Assembly: GCF_000224145.3 (NCBI RefSeq)
Contig: NC_020174.2
Span: 2,029,056-2,093,055, forward strand
Origin: Ciona intestinalis
Taxonomy: Eukaryota > Chordata > Ascidiacea > Phlebobranchia > Cionidae
Reading direction: 5' to 3'
Length of the DNA: 64,000 bases
Positions 1 to 14,000 of this stretch are shown piece after piece; the first letter of the stretch is position 1; the number at the start of each line of letters is the position of its first letter. The notes beneath the pieces were generated by a model. It was not told the origin of the DNA and made no database searches. It saw only the letters and a list, made by a program, of their open reading frames with translations. Made by a program: the position numbers and the translations under genes.

Positions 1-698
1 GTCAATACGTTACACTGGGCTCTAGCGCCACCCTTTGAACACCTACATTAAAAAAATTACAAAACCGAACCTTTACTGGTAATAGGTATCCTAATAATAA
101 GCACGTTACTAGCTGCACAGTTTCAACAATAAGAAAAGTACAAAATTACATCAAACCATAGTAAACCTCATGTTTAACCAGTTTACATTTAAATCTTGCG
201 TGAGGTATCATTTGTTAAAAACCGATGACGTTTCATTTGTTAAAAACCTTAAACAGCACCTCTTATTTAAACCTAAACGGGTAATCTGTACCAACGATTA
301 TTATTACAAAACTAAAAACTAAAAACCTGCTTTATCTGAACGGTCAAAACAAAAATGAAACACTAATTCTACTCGCGCAATATTGAAGCTTTTGCAACTG
401 CTTAACCATATGGGTGTGGCCACCTTAACTATGAGCATAGCTCTCTGCTAGGTATCCAGCTAGCAACAGAAACCGCATACCAACAAGTAGCTGCCTATCT
501 AATACTGTATGACCAATAAATAAATACAAAGGTTGAACGGGAAATGATAAATTATCAAATATTATTCAATACACGGAATACAGGAAGGTGAATAACAAAT
601 ATATGTATAATGTAAACAAATCAAATAATTTGAAGTTTCAAATTAAAGTACAGTTGTATTGGCACTTCGTATACTTAGTTAAACACAGTAACTAAATA

Positions 699-745
699 TA
701 GTAGGGGAGGGGAGGATGGGACACCTTTTGTTATATTTTCTCGAC
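699..745 (+). mobile_element. MITE left-end fragment
   Basis: Begins TAGTAGGGGAGGGG and GGATGGGACACC, then is lost after the TTTTCTCG segment. Confidence 0.6.
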
Positions 746-2381
746 GGTAATTTAATGAATATAGGTAAGCCCACGAAGAAAATGATAACGTTTATATTTT
801 TAGGGAATAATATCCCTATGAATACATTCTACCTGCTAAATTGTCACTAGTAGCGACCAAAAACCGCTTGGTTGGAGATTTCTGGATTGTCTTAATGGAC
901 CGCGGTATAGTAAAAGGGTTCAAATTAAAATAACATTCTTCGCATTTTTTTACCCAAGCAAGGCAAAAAAACACAAATCAACTGCGATTCAGGTTTTTGT
1001 TTTGATTTATTTGAATTTACGATAATACGATTGTTACAGCGATCGCTAAAGGTGTCCAGGAATTAATTACCTTCTGAAAAATGAAAACAGGATTAAAATA
1101 CCTTCATAATTGATGTGGCTGGCGTTGGTGGAAAGCCACTACGGCACGACAAGCCCCCAGCCAATGGTAGTGGGTTTCTACTTAGGTGAGAAACCCTTTG
1201 CGGGATGTTACTGTCCGCGCAGGTTAAAGAAACCCCCATAGACAAAAATGATACAACGAATGCACATACACATGTGCACGACAACGACGACAAAAAGACA
1301 AAAATAATACGAGGTGCAAATACAAAACGTGCAGAAAAACATGCAATACACACAACAGCTCAATCATATCCAAAAAATGGACGATTATAAAAAGTTAATT
1401 AACACGGACATAATCATTGAAACATCTTCAAAGAAAATATGGTTCAAATCCTGAAGGATAATCATCTGTTGTGTACAAATTATTCTATGTCCGGCCACAA
1501 GGAGTCGAAGCCAATAACGGCTCCGTATGTCCCAATCGCCTGACAAGCCGCCATGTTGGTACCGCGATACTCTCGTCGCATCTTTACGCAATATAATATC
1601 GTTCGGATGTTAAGCACCGCTTCGACCGCCATGAAACTGAGTCAGGATATTGCGAACCGCACTAATAGTGATCTAAATTCCTGGGAGTAGCATCACTGTA
1701 CCGGTAGTGACCTAAAACTAGCGTAGCATCACTGGCGGTGACGTCCACGCAACAACCCAACAGTATAACATAGCTCAATCTAGAACCGTGACGTAACCGC
1801 ACCGAACGCAGGGCCTCAAAGACCCATCGACGTATAGCGTAATTGTAACGTGGCCAGCGTCACAATTAGGCTTTTTAAACAGAAACAGATTAATGGGGGT
1901 CATGAACAGAAACTGGTCAACGAGAACAATTAATTAGTGAAAAACGAGGGATTTCAAATTTAAAAGTTTAACTGCGTCTATATTATAATGCGCGTGGATA
2001 TTACTAAAGTATTTGTGTACCAACATGCCGTTATTACCAAGTGATTGGGACAATACAGAATCGCTAAAAGATTCGACCTTTGCAGAAGAAACACATAATG
2101 ACGTGTACAAAAACAAAATCCGATCCAGCAAGATGTTTGCCATAGTTTCATTGCATATATTTCAGTGACATGCAAAATGCACTAAAGGAGTGACTGACAA
2201 AAAGGCTGGCCACATTAGGTCCAGCAAAAATGAGACACAAACACAAATCCGGCAACACTGTAAGAGTGCTCCAGCAACCACACCCCAACAACACACAACT
2301 CCGTAAGCCTAAGCAAAACCTCAAACCGGCATCTTCATCGTCTTGCTCGTCTTTACTCTTTGTCTGCAAAACAAACGTAAA

Positions 2382-2568
2382 TTAGGTTGGGGTAAGATGG
2401 CCCGTTTCTTTATCGTCCCCTTTGGTAGTAAACAAAGAAGGATATTTACGGAATTATATAACAGTATACAGTCTTGCGACCATATAAAATAGTGTTGTTA
2501 ATTGTTAAAAACAAGTTTAGAAAAAAAAAAATTATGTGCTTAACGGAACCCCCTTGCCCCACAGTAAT
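2382..2568 (+). mobile_element. MITE copy (GGGGTAAGATGG / CCCCACAGTA subtype)
   Basis: Terminal segments plus the core TTTGGTAGTAAACAAAGAA. Both ends are recognisable. Confidence 0.8.
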
Positions 2569-2857
2569 CTTATTGCAAACGACACATCTTATTACCGCCA
2601 GTTCATTTCATATAGTGATGTGGAAATAGGATTTGTTTTAACTTTCTAACAACCATTATTTACTTTGAAAACATACTTTGGCAACATAATACTATTTCAT
2701 GATAATGGTAATAGGAAATATTACACAGTACCTTGCGCTTTTCTTTTGCAGCATATCGCTTACTTTTCTGTAACAATAACATATCTAAAGTCGGTTTACA
2801 ATAGGGCGTCACAATTACCTTTATTCATCATTCGCGGTTTGTCCTCTTGATCCTCTG

Positions 2858-3345
2858 TGACGTCACATACCAGGTTCTAAAATATTCAAAAATGCTGTTT
2901 CAAATGATAAAGTTTGCGACGAAACCAAACAACTTACGAAGTGGGTTCTTCTGTTGCGTCATCACCACTTCGTGACGTCACATCTCTGATGTCACCTAGA
3001 AAAGAACTGGTGTACGTAACAATGCCTATTGTCATTTATACTTTACCAAATCTTTGATCTTCTTGTTTTATTTCCAGCTAACAGCACGAATATATTTTAG
3101 AATAAAATCGTTATGCAAATATAAGTAATGTGCCTTGCGACGACGCGAAGCGCGCATGGGGCCCCATGAAAAAATGTCGCGAAAAGCAAGCGTATAAAAG
3201 AAACCGCAATGTGACGTCACAAACGTTTGCTCTCGGGCGTGAACCGGACTATGACGTAAAAATCACGAGCGATGACGAAGCGGTTATGACGCGATGTCAT
3301 AGAGACGAATAGTGACGTAACGCAGCGATTATGTAAATGACGTCA
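2858..3345. promoter_or_regulatory. cluster of four perfect CRE palindromes
   Basis: TGACGTCA occurs at 2858-2865, 2973-2980, 3212-3219 and 3338-3345. Half-sites TGACGTAA lie near 3253 and 3312. The two right-hand sites are inside the inverted-repeat element at 3125-3475. Whether any is used by a CREB/ATF factor is unknown. Confidence 0.4.
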
Positions 3346-3475
3346 TGTCGCGAGTGACGTGTATTGTGATATAATCCAGAACGGTGAACGGTGGCGAAGT
3401 TTCTGAAATAAGATTGTTAAATATTAAAATACATTAAAAATTAATTATGAAAACCAATCGCAAGGCACAGTACTA
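3125..3475. mobile_element. candidate MITE-like element with 12-17 bp terminal inverted repeats
   Basis: Left end AGTAATGTGCCTTGCGA and right end, read in reverse complement, AGTACTGTGCCTTGCGA: 16 of 17 bases match, about 330 bp apart. The interior is GC- and CpG-richer than its flanks and holds two CRE palindromes. No transposase. Only one copy was recognised in the window. Confidence 0.45.
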
Positions 3476-4190
3476 ATTATAATAGATTTACATGTACTTA
3501 TGTAATATACTCATAAATAGTCATTTGTTTAGTTTAAACAGTAAAATATTAGTTTATAGGTAAATAACACTAACTAAAAACATAGTTTATTGTTAGGTAA
3601 TACTAAGCAGTAGCAATAAACACTCAACTTCAGTTCTTGTAGAAGAAACAAGTATAATCCTGAACTGAGTTCATCCAAACAGTGTAGCTAGGTTGCTGCT
3701 TCATCCAAACTAGCTTGTACAGTTGCAACGTGTTGTAAAAACGGCGTTTTATATGCCCGTGGAATCAACAAAAGGCGGGAGACGTCGCCTAATCAAAATG
3801 ATCGACGCGGTGAATTTAAATTCCCCTTCTTTTTATTGTCTGCTATGCTTTTAGTACTGTATAATTACGCACGTAAGTGGCCATGTAAAAGTACTGTCCT
3901 TGTACCACCGCGCGAGGATAAATTAAATACATTTATTCATTTTTCTTTTAGACACTTCATACATCATTCGGTAGGTGGCGTTTTGAGACTGTAATTTAAA
4001 AACCTTTTAATTCAAATAGTGAATGCAGGAGCTGACAGGATGCTGACGTAACCAGTTCCTTTTAGTGCCGAGTATCACGTTACAACGATCGTATGTACAA
4101 TACTAGCTCCTATCGTCACTTATAGTAGGCCTACTATGGAGTAAGATAGAATACTGGTACCATGCGTGGCCTCCTCAATACAATGCAAAG

Positions 4191-4358
4191 CAGTTTGGGG
4201 TAAGATGGGACACCTTTAACACACAATACATTCTAATCGTGTTTTGAACAATTGACAGCAGTCTACGGGAGTCGTGAGGGTATATTTCTTTGAATGTTCT
4301 TTGTTTACTACCGAATGGGGCGGAAAAATATAATAATAAAAAGCTGTCCTATCCCTGC
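4191..4358 (-). mobile_element. MITE copy, reverse orientation
   Basis: TTGGGGTAAGATGGGACACC start and reversed core GTTCTTTGTTTACTACC; decayed right end. Confidence 0.75.
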
Positions 4359-5016
4359 GTACGACTACGACCTACGATATTTTAACCAAGGAAGTAAAAT
4401 TTTTATTAATAATAAATTTAAGCCAAATTTAAACATTCATCAACAATAACAAAAGTTTTTTTTCTTAGAAATTTATCTCTTGCCTTGTATACAAAACAAC
4501 GAGGGTAGACACCTTTGTGATATGGTAGCGACCGAACGGAAGCATATATGGCTCGCGTGACAGATTAATAATAAACAGTAGACGTTGTTAGATGAATGAT
4601 TAACTGTTTTCTCGAGTTTCCTGACAGAGCATACAATAAACAATAGTCTCAAGTTTAGTTCTGACAGTGCATACAACAGTATATTTACTACAAGCTTATA
4701 CACAAATCACATTCATTGGACCGGGTACAAAGGAATATTATCCTTTCGCGATAATTAAACGAATAAGTTGTGAAAGAAACGAGAAACAAAGAATGGCTTA
4801 CGCAGTCAACGAATTAATATAATTGATTTTGAAAATATATAATATTTTTCATCAGTGGAAATTTTGATGTAAATTGGGTAAAATCTGATGTTTTAACATC
4901 GATAAAAGGTGACATTGCATGGCAACAAACCGCAACACAGAAGAAGATAAAGAGTTCGTTGTATAATTATGTACAGTTTGTAAAAGTTTTTGTAACGAGA
5001 CAGGTCTTGGAGAAAT

Positions 5017-8000
5017 TTAAACTGAATTTACTTTGTAAACAGGAGGGTCTGATAAATCCGAAGCGCAACTTTCTGTTGAACTACAACAATGCACTCGGCT
5101 TTTAAGAGGCTCCGCTTGTTTCCTGTATTTGTATGGGATCATGGGATCTCGGGGCCCCCAATCCGCGTCACAGCGAGAAATAGCAGCCAGCCTCTGAAAA
5201 TTAGAATTGTGGTAAAACACAGTTCCGGATTGTGCTAATAAAAAACGCGGCGCCGTGGCAAAGTGGTTACGGGCGCATGCCTCGAGCCCAAACGTTAGAG
5301 TACAAAGCTCAAGCATTGCGGGCATATGTTTCTTTTAGCTATGTCTTTTCTGAAAATTGCTGCAACTTAGTCTTTCCCTATTGGTTGTCTAAAGTGTTAT
5401 CCAAACATTACAACAACAAAAATCAAAAAAAAAAAACAATTACACACAAAGAAAGCCAACTCGTAAGAGGGCGCGCGAGGGTAAACAAGTCACATTTATT
5501 CGACACGCAAAATTGTGAAGCGTTTCATATTTAAAAAAATAAACCAAAATAAAATTTTACCTCTGGCAAAGAACCCTTAGCTCTTGGGTGGTAATTTAGT
5601 TGGTAAATCGCCCATCCAGGAATCATAAGAATTGAAGCCGAAGCAGAAAGCCAGCCCACAACCTCAGCCCAGCTGGGATAAACAATCTTGTTATATTCGA
5701 CGGGTGAATAGAAAGCAAGATGAGCAGTCATGATCAACTGTTAAGGATAAAAATATGTTATGGTAGGGGGGTAAGGTGGTACTTGTTTTATTCACACTTC
5801 TTGTCACATTTGGTGGTTTTATTCACACTTCTTGTCACATTTGGTGGTAAATAAAGAATATTTATGACTAACTGTTATGATAAAATTATTGTTACATTGA
5901 ACCTTGAAATGAATACATATTTGGTTGAATAAATTGGTAACTCGTTAGCTGGCACGAGGTGTATGAAACAGAACATCCGTATTGCAACGGCTGTCGTTTT
6001 TCGGCTACGCGAGGATAAAGCCAGTTACAGTTTTCAAATAACCCAAAATTTAATGCATAGACGGTATAGTTAGTTGTGATGTTTTTATAATCATTAAACC
6101 AGCGCATTAAAATAACTGTACATACATTGCTCTATAAATAAACTGAATTGTTAAATCAACTTAATGCATAAGTTCTATTTAGTTTACTCCATAAATATAA
6201 AACCAACGCATTTGTGTTACAGTATACAAACAAACTGTTCAGTATATTTAGCTGCATTGACTCACACAAGCGCTAAAACTACTTGGAAAATTTCCACGAA
6301 CCCGTTTGACCCCAGGCTCTTGATAAGAACTTTATAATAGGAGTAGTAAACAAACTTTAGAGGTGACACCGAACAGAGTATAGATTTCATTTTAGCGTGT
6401 ATACTCTTTACTAACATAACATATACGCGGTTAAAAAAGCGTTGGTAACTGTACACCGTTACATCACCGTTTTTTTCAGCTTCCTAAAACGGTGGTTAGT
6501 GTGATGTTGCGTCTGTGCATCCAGTCCAAAGGTTACAGGCGCGAGGCGCGATGCTGCTATTATTTAAGTATGTGTCGTTTGGCAAGATACTAAACGACAA
6601 TCGCTTTAACTTAGTGGCACTTTATCGGTTGTTTAAATTGCCTCCCAAGCGACATAAAACACAACAACCCCCAAAGTGACATAGTGATATACACGGTAAC
6701 TCGTAAGCGGGCACGAGGTGTATAAAACAAAATACCTAATATTATAACGACTGTCGTTGCCCCGCAACGCGAGAACAAATAATTAAATTCATTCATTCAA
6801 GTTCTTTATAAAGCATATAGTTCTTAGTAACTTACAAATATGCAGATGGGAGTAATACAGCTCCATGTAGCTTTCCACCAGGGCCATAAGAACGGCTTGT
6901 GTCCAATCATGCAACGGATGTCGTACAAGAAACGATCAACGCCTGTAAAACAATGAAATTTTGTTACGTCACAATCACCACAAACTCGTATGGACTCAGC
7001 ATAGGTTTTTGTATGAAACTTTATTTATAGTAATGTGGGGTAAGATGGGACATTTTTCATTATCTTTTATTGTTCTATTTGGTAGTGAACAAGGAATATT
7101 TACAGTAATATACAAACGTAGACTCGAGAACTTAAAAGAGCTTCTTAATTGTTAAAAACACGATCAGGAAATATGGGATATTACGTTCTAAAGGTCTCAT
7201 CTTACCCCAAAGTACTATATATATATTGTATACATAACGTATGTGTGTGTAGTTTGAAGTGTTGTCAACAATAATATGAAAATTAGACATTGGTATATAA
7301 CAGCAAAATGAATATACTGCTTAAGCAGCAAAATGTATATACTGGTTACAGCAGTATAATTTATAGAAGCAACATGCATACAGGATACAGTAACAAATAT
7401 ATCTTACCGTAAACCCAGGCAATACATATGATCTCGCACACAGCAGCGCACATTAACGGGAAACCGGACGCGTACCAATCGATCAATGTAACCCAATACA
7501 TCCCACTCTATAACAAAACAAATTGGTTACAACGTAAACTGTAATGTATATTAAGTGGTAAAGAACAATTGGAATTGTGCAGGGGGGGGGGGGGAAGATA
7601 GGACACTTTTTCATTCTATTTTCTCACCCCGTTTGGTAGTAAACAAAGAACATTTAAAGAATTATTAAACCGTATCTCCCCAACTCCCATAGACCGGTAT
7701 TAATCGTTTAAAACACGAAGAGAATGTTATGTGCACGATGAGAATGTTATGTGCTATAGGTGCCTCATCTTTCCCCACCCTATAGGGTGGTTCTTTTAGG
7801 CCAACGATTTAGGAACTATTAGTTAGTTCAGATGACAGTTAAACGTATTTTACGCTGGGTTTAAAGTGTATTGCAACTACCGGTATGTCGTTGGGTTAAA
7901 ACTTTAAAAGTGTATCTCAACTTTGCTCTGTTTAATTTAATTTGATGAGTTTAGACCAGTTTTATAGATTTTTAATTTTGTAATGAGGTCCTATAGTGTG

Positions 8001-11000
8001 CCACGCCATGAAACAAAATTTAGGCCAGAGTTGAGCTACCCTAACATCAAGGGTGCTTCCGCATTGACCTCAACCGGATATTAAAGCCTGTCGCTTCCCC
8101 GAAAGTAGACGACAAGGGCTTTAATGGTAATAGATGGGAGATCATATACAGTTTCGGGCCATAAAACTGTTTTTGTATCACAAAGGAAATTTTCTAAATA
8201 CCATTTTTTAAGCATGCAGTGTTATAACGAGATTTGAAAAGGCATTTTTATAGAATTGTTTTACGCCTTAAACGGTTGTTTTTCTGCCACTGTAATAACA
8301 CTGCCGTAATTTACATGGTAATTACCTAATGCCATTGTTAATTTAGGGATAAAAAAGATATTGTAATATTGTAACTACCTCTGTAACCATCGGTATTGCT
8401 AGTAGGAATTGTACAAAGCAAAGGCCGGCAAGGAATTTGACACGATTTTTTCGAAACCAAGATACTTCGTCAAGAAGTCCAGACACCACAGCTTCGATCA
8501 TTCCAAACTATACATAAGGCAAACGGGTTAGCTAGTTATATACGAACCCTGGGATAAAAAGGGATTGCGAAAAATTGACGAAGATTTGCGCTACCAGCAT
8601 GAAAGAGATGGGAGAGTTTTGAAAGCGCGCACGAAGAAAAAAACCTAAAAAGAAATTTGGCATCGAGGTTGCATTATTACGTCACATAATCGATTCTTGG
8701 AACGAGGAGTTCGTTAATAAATCGATGCTGAATAGAAAAGGGAATGGAAAATTTGGGGAAAGTTAGAACAAAAAACGAAAATGTATAGAAAAATCTGGGA
8801 CTTTGGGACTAAAGATTGTATTTATGAAGAATTAATTTAACTTTACAAGTTATTTTATCAATGGTTGAGAAACTAATGACGTGTGCGCGTGTTTGGAGGA
8901 TAAAAACTACACCATTTTTGTTATAAGTTACATTATTTGTGTTATATAGGATTTTACCATGATGAGAATGAAGAGAAATTAAAAGTGCTGGTAGGTGAGT
9001 GAAGAATTAAAACGAAATATTCGACTAGATTAAAATTACGAAATATTTTTCACTGTTTACCGGCTACCGAACACTGGGGGGCGGGCGTGAGTCGGAGGAC
9101 CTTGCAAACTCATCGACGGTGCCCAGGCCTGCCCCTAGCGGACATAATGCATAGAGAGGAAATTCACGGGGTTAGTTGTCGACATTAACTACTTCAGCAG
9201 TCATAATTAGGTATAATGTACGTCAGTTATACTGCATTTGGCGTGCAAATTGTAACATGCAAACATGACGTATGGAATGGTCATTTTTACCAAACGGCTA
9301 TTTCCGTAATTATAAAAAAATATAAAAATGTATAAACACAATAGACCTGCAAAAACAAAAGGGTTACCAAATATAACCACGAAAAAATACAACTGTTAAA
9401 ACGCCCTTCTGTTTTGTTGCAGTAACAGCATATAAAGATATTTGTTATTTTGTCAGAAAATTTAACAGAATTTCGCGTTTAACGTTTCGCAATTTATATT
9501 TATAGTTAAAACAAAACTCCACGTACCTGCTCGGAGTGAAACGCTTAAAGAAGAACAGTTAACATATGTCTACAACATGACAGAAAGGATCCGGCGCTTT
9601 CAGTGTACAGCCATATGTAATAAAGTTTAGTATTTGCTAAGAAGTTTATTCAGTTTTTGTTTCAAATTTTTTTTTTTTCGAAATTCGATTTTTCAGATTA
9701 CCCAAATTGCCACTAATCATTTAACATACTGTGGGGAAATATTGCGCAATCCTCTCGGTCATGTAGCAAGCAAATGAATCAGTAACGTTCCCACCTGGCT
9801 GTCCAAACCAAGATTTAAAAGCATGAAGAAAAATAGGAACGCCCATAATGGGGCAATTGGTAGATTGGCAACGGCAGCAGGGTAGGCAACAAAAGCAAGT
9901 CCGGCTCCTGTAAAGAACAGAAATCTTAGGTTTACTACGGGAGGTAAGAAAAGATATCGTTAGCACTTAAATCCCATATCCCCTGATCGTTTTTTAACAA
10001 TTAACAACGCTCGTTTAGGGTGGTAAAAATGGAGTTACATGATTCTGTAAATGTTCTTGGTTTACTACCAAATGGGACGCGAAAAGAGAATGAAATCATG
10101 TCCCACTTCACCCCAACCTGTTACCTCATTTTATCGGAATGTTGGTCCCTATTGTTGATTAGAACGTTAAGTGTCGGTGATGGTGCTAATATAGTTGTTG
10201 TTATGTCACAAGTGGACTTATGCACACTTATGCTAGGCATTTAAAGAGGCTTATACCATAAAGAGGTATATACATCAAACATATATGGACAAAACGGATA
10301 TATATGTATATGTCGTTGCCGGGTGTTCTATAAATGTGAAATAGGTCTTATGACACTTGTTTGTTTTGTGATTTAAAGAACCGACGTTTCGACTGCCATA
10401 TGGCGAAACATCACCAGGGCTTACAAAGGGGATATAGATTTTAATTCAAACCGATTTGACATTAATGTTTTCCGTTTTTTACTTTCGATTTATCTGTTCA
10501 AGTGTAGAACGGAATATTGTAAACCGACCTGACTTTATATAGTAGGGTGGGGGAGACGGGACACATTTAGCGCATACTATCCAAATAACCTGATTGTGTT
10601 TTAAATGTTAAAGAACAGTTTATGGGATTCGTGAGAATAAAGTTTATAGTTCTTTGAATGTTCTTTGTTTACTACCAAATGGGTCAAAAAATAGAATAAA
10701 AATGTGCCCATCTTCCCCCACCCTACTATACTTTATCAACTTGTACGTTGGTTATATCATAGAGTATATAGGCACGCGAGGTATATTAATATTCCATTAC
10801 ATATATAACCCCCAAATATCCGTACCTTGATCAACAACGTCTTCAATATCTCTACCAGTCTGAAATGCCAGCGCCCCGAGGACTGAGAACACAACAAACC
10901 CGGCAAGGAAACTCGTACAACAATTTACAAAACATATGGACACCGCGTCTCTATAACACAGGGCATTTCAATCAATTTATTGCTCGCCTTATTGATATTA

Positions 11001-14000
11001 CTGAAATCGATATTTAACAAGAGAAATATTAAGGTTGTTTTCAACTTTAGCAGTCAGCAAAATGTTTATGGGGACTCAGCACACGGAAGCAATCGTAAAG
11101 TTACCTGTAAACGTTGTTATTAAACTTATTAAGCGAGGAATAAGAAAGCAGGACGCCCCACGCTGCACCCAGCGAATAAAAGATCTGAACAGCCGCATCG
11201 GACCATACCTGTAAAAGTAAACCAATAGAGAAAAAAGTAAATTAAATTTTGTCGCAACTAGTTTTGCAGTTATTAGGGCATACAATGAGGAAAGTAGGCA
11301 AAGTAAATACAGTTTCCTTTGAGGTGGTGAATATAAAACAGTAGTGGCACAATTCTATGGCTAAGCAAACAATCATGGTCCCTTAAAAGGTGTTGGCCAC
11401 AAGGAAGGCCGCGAGAGGAAATTGCGTCACATTAGCCGATGTTCTATGGTGAAAGATGCATATGCGGTAGTTATACCTTCACGTCCTGCAATCGCGTAAT
11501 ATTAGGTGTTAGATAATAATGTATTCCATCCATAGCACCTTCCTCCATAACACCACGGATCAATAGAATCACCAAAACAACGTACGGAAAAGTGGCAGTG
11601 AAATAAACAACCTGTAAAAAACGAATTAATACAATATAAGTTGTTGCTGCCAGGCGTATATGTTATAGGTGTGAATCAGACCTAACTTTAAATGTCTAAG
11701 GTACTTTTATTCTATCATACATAAACAAAGGTCGCTTTTAGCTTATAGTTATATGCTGAACAACTAAGGAAGTTTAAGAAACTATGCCACATAGTAAAGC
11801 ATATTTCCTCTACTACTGTATGGTCTAAATTCCCTACAGTATAGAATAATCAATTACGGTCAATGTACAAAGTCTAAAATAAGTGTGTGAGTCTCTCTGT
11901 AGAGTAACGCTATCAGATCGCTAACGCTGTGAAATTTGTTTCAAAAGACAGGCGCTAACGATTTTTTGCAAATTACGTAACATTGATTTTTTCCAAGGAA
12001 AACAAAGAATCAATTAAAGCAGTAAATGGAATTCAAAATAACATAAGTTGTTAAAATACGTTGTTGGTATACAACTATTTCGGGAATAGTGACAATTAAA
12101 AGGCGCATCTGCTAAACCCAACATACAGAAACTCACAGTGAGGTGTAGCTTTTTAAATGAAATATTAGGCCTTCGATTAGGACTAGGTGCATGAAACAAA
12201 TACCCAATATATAGTAGATTGGGGTAAGATGGTTCAAGTTTTCATTGTGTTTATCATCCCATTTGGTGGTAAAAAAAAGAATATTTAGAAAGTATATATA
12301 ACCGTATCGTCAAGATTCTAAAAAGGCGTTGTTAACTGTTAAAACACGATTAGAAAATATGGGACATTATGTGCTAACGGTATCCATCTTACTCCACAGT
12401 ACTATATTGTATCATAACCACCACATACCTTGCCTGACCATTTGACTCCTTTAAACAAACACATAAACACGATGACCCATGCAAGGGCAAGGAATCCTAA
12501 CAACTCCCACTGTATTCCACCCAATGTAGCAATGCTGTCGGTCAAACGGAGAACTTTTCGTCTGTGGGTTTTGAATTATTAGTAATCAGCAAAATAAATA
12601 TCAAAAAAAGTCTTTAGAGAATAAAATATGATAGTGTAGGAAATTAACGTTTTTCGTCTTTTTTGCGGGCAACGTTTCTAAAATTACATACATGTCATTT
12701 TTTAGTTTAAAATGTAAGTTAATGCTGGAGTTTTACTTTTTGAAGTTAAGTTATTGCTAAAACCTAAAACATAAAGTTATATTTTCCTAAGTTATTGCAA
12801 AATCTTGAACTCGTTTCACCGCACAGCAGGGTGCCGCGGCATACAGTTCGTTAAACCCAATAAAACGCGTTATAAATTAAACTTAATAACTCTAATAAAA
12901 TACGGTGTATTAAACTTACGAGAAATATTCCTGGGACGAAGTGTTAAATTGGATGCAAGAACCGTTTACATCTATGCTCTCTGTCCAGCTTTTATGGCCC
13001 ATATAGGAAACGTTGTTTAACTGAGTATAATTGACAGACGTGTTCATTATATCTTCGAACCATCCTTTGCCTTTTCCGCAATCAATACCAGTCCATACGG
13101 GAGGCATAGTGGTATTTGAACCTAAAATAACAGTATAACTAAAACGGCAAAAATTATATTTAAGTGGAGTAAGATGGGACATTTTCCCACTTTCCGTCAG
13201 TCCCGGTAAATACCGAATATTTACAGCACCATATCTTTAAGAGAGCGCTGTTTATAATTTAAAACACAACCAGGATAAATGGGATACTGTGGGCTGACGG
13301 TAACCCATCTTAGCCCAAAGTACTATATTCTGCTAGCATTTCTTTTGATGGGAATTCGTTTATCATAAAAAAATGTTAGATAAATTAGACTGCGGGAGTA
13401 GGCCGTTTTAAAAACGGCGCCAGGCTCATACGTCAAAAACAACATAGCCCGATAATCGTGTTGCTACGGAGTTAAACAAAGGCAGGTAATGAAAAACAAA
13501 TTCTTACTGTAGTTGGTTCGGCAGAACTCTGTATTCCAATCGTTCCCACACGTCGACCATGGTAAAGTTGACGTGAATGAGTTGAAAATGAAATGTAAAC
13601 TGTAGGCTATAATAACGTTGTAATAAACGCATACCATGAACGATATGATCATCATGCAGAATCCGACTCCTGGAAAAAAACAAAGTTAATGACAACTGNN
13701 NNNNNNNNNNNNNNNNNNNNNNNNNNNNNNNNNNNNNNNNNNNNNNNNNNNNNNNNNNNNNNNNNNNNNNNNNNNNNNNNNNNNNNNNNNNNNNNNNNNN
13801 NNNNNNNNNNNNNNNNNNNNNNNGCCTACTGTATAGTAACAGCAGTTTTGATGCAAGCACTAAGGCTATACCCTATACCACGGCGCCAATGTAAGTTCGT
13901 GGTTTGTTGATCAAACAAGATAAATAATTTAACAACGCGTCACATGTAGAATAATTTCCTACCTTTAAATATAGGAGCTATCTTCCATATGGCAACTGGA

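Larger units (their letters stand above)
1..5016. other. non-coding region downstream of SLC6-A
   Basis: 5 kb with no supported exon. It holds two MITE copies, one MITE fragment, the 3125-3475 inverted-repeat element, and a small hairpin near 1171-1195 (GGGTTTCT pairing with AGAAACCC). The remainder is unremarkable AT-rich sequence. Confidence 0.5.

Noticed and set aside
24-36. TCTAGCGCCACC motif, also near 20920, resembling a CTCF-type core
   Set aside because: Too short and degenerate to support a factor, and only two clear occurrences.
3130-3312. 60-codon plus-strand frame
   Set aside because: It is entirely within the inverted-repeat element and made of TGACG-rich sequence; no coding signal.
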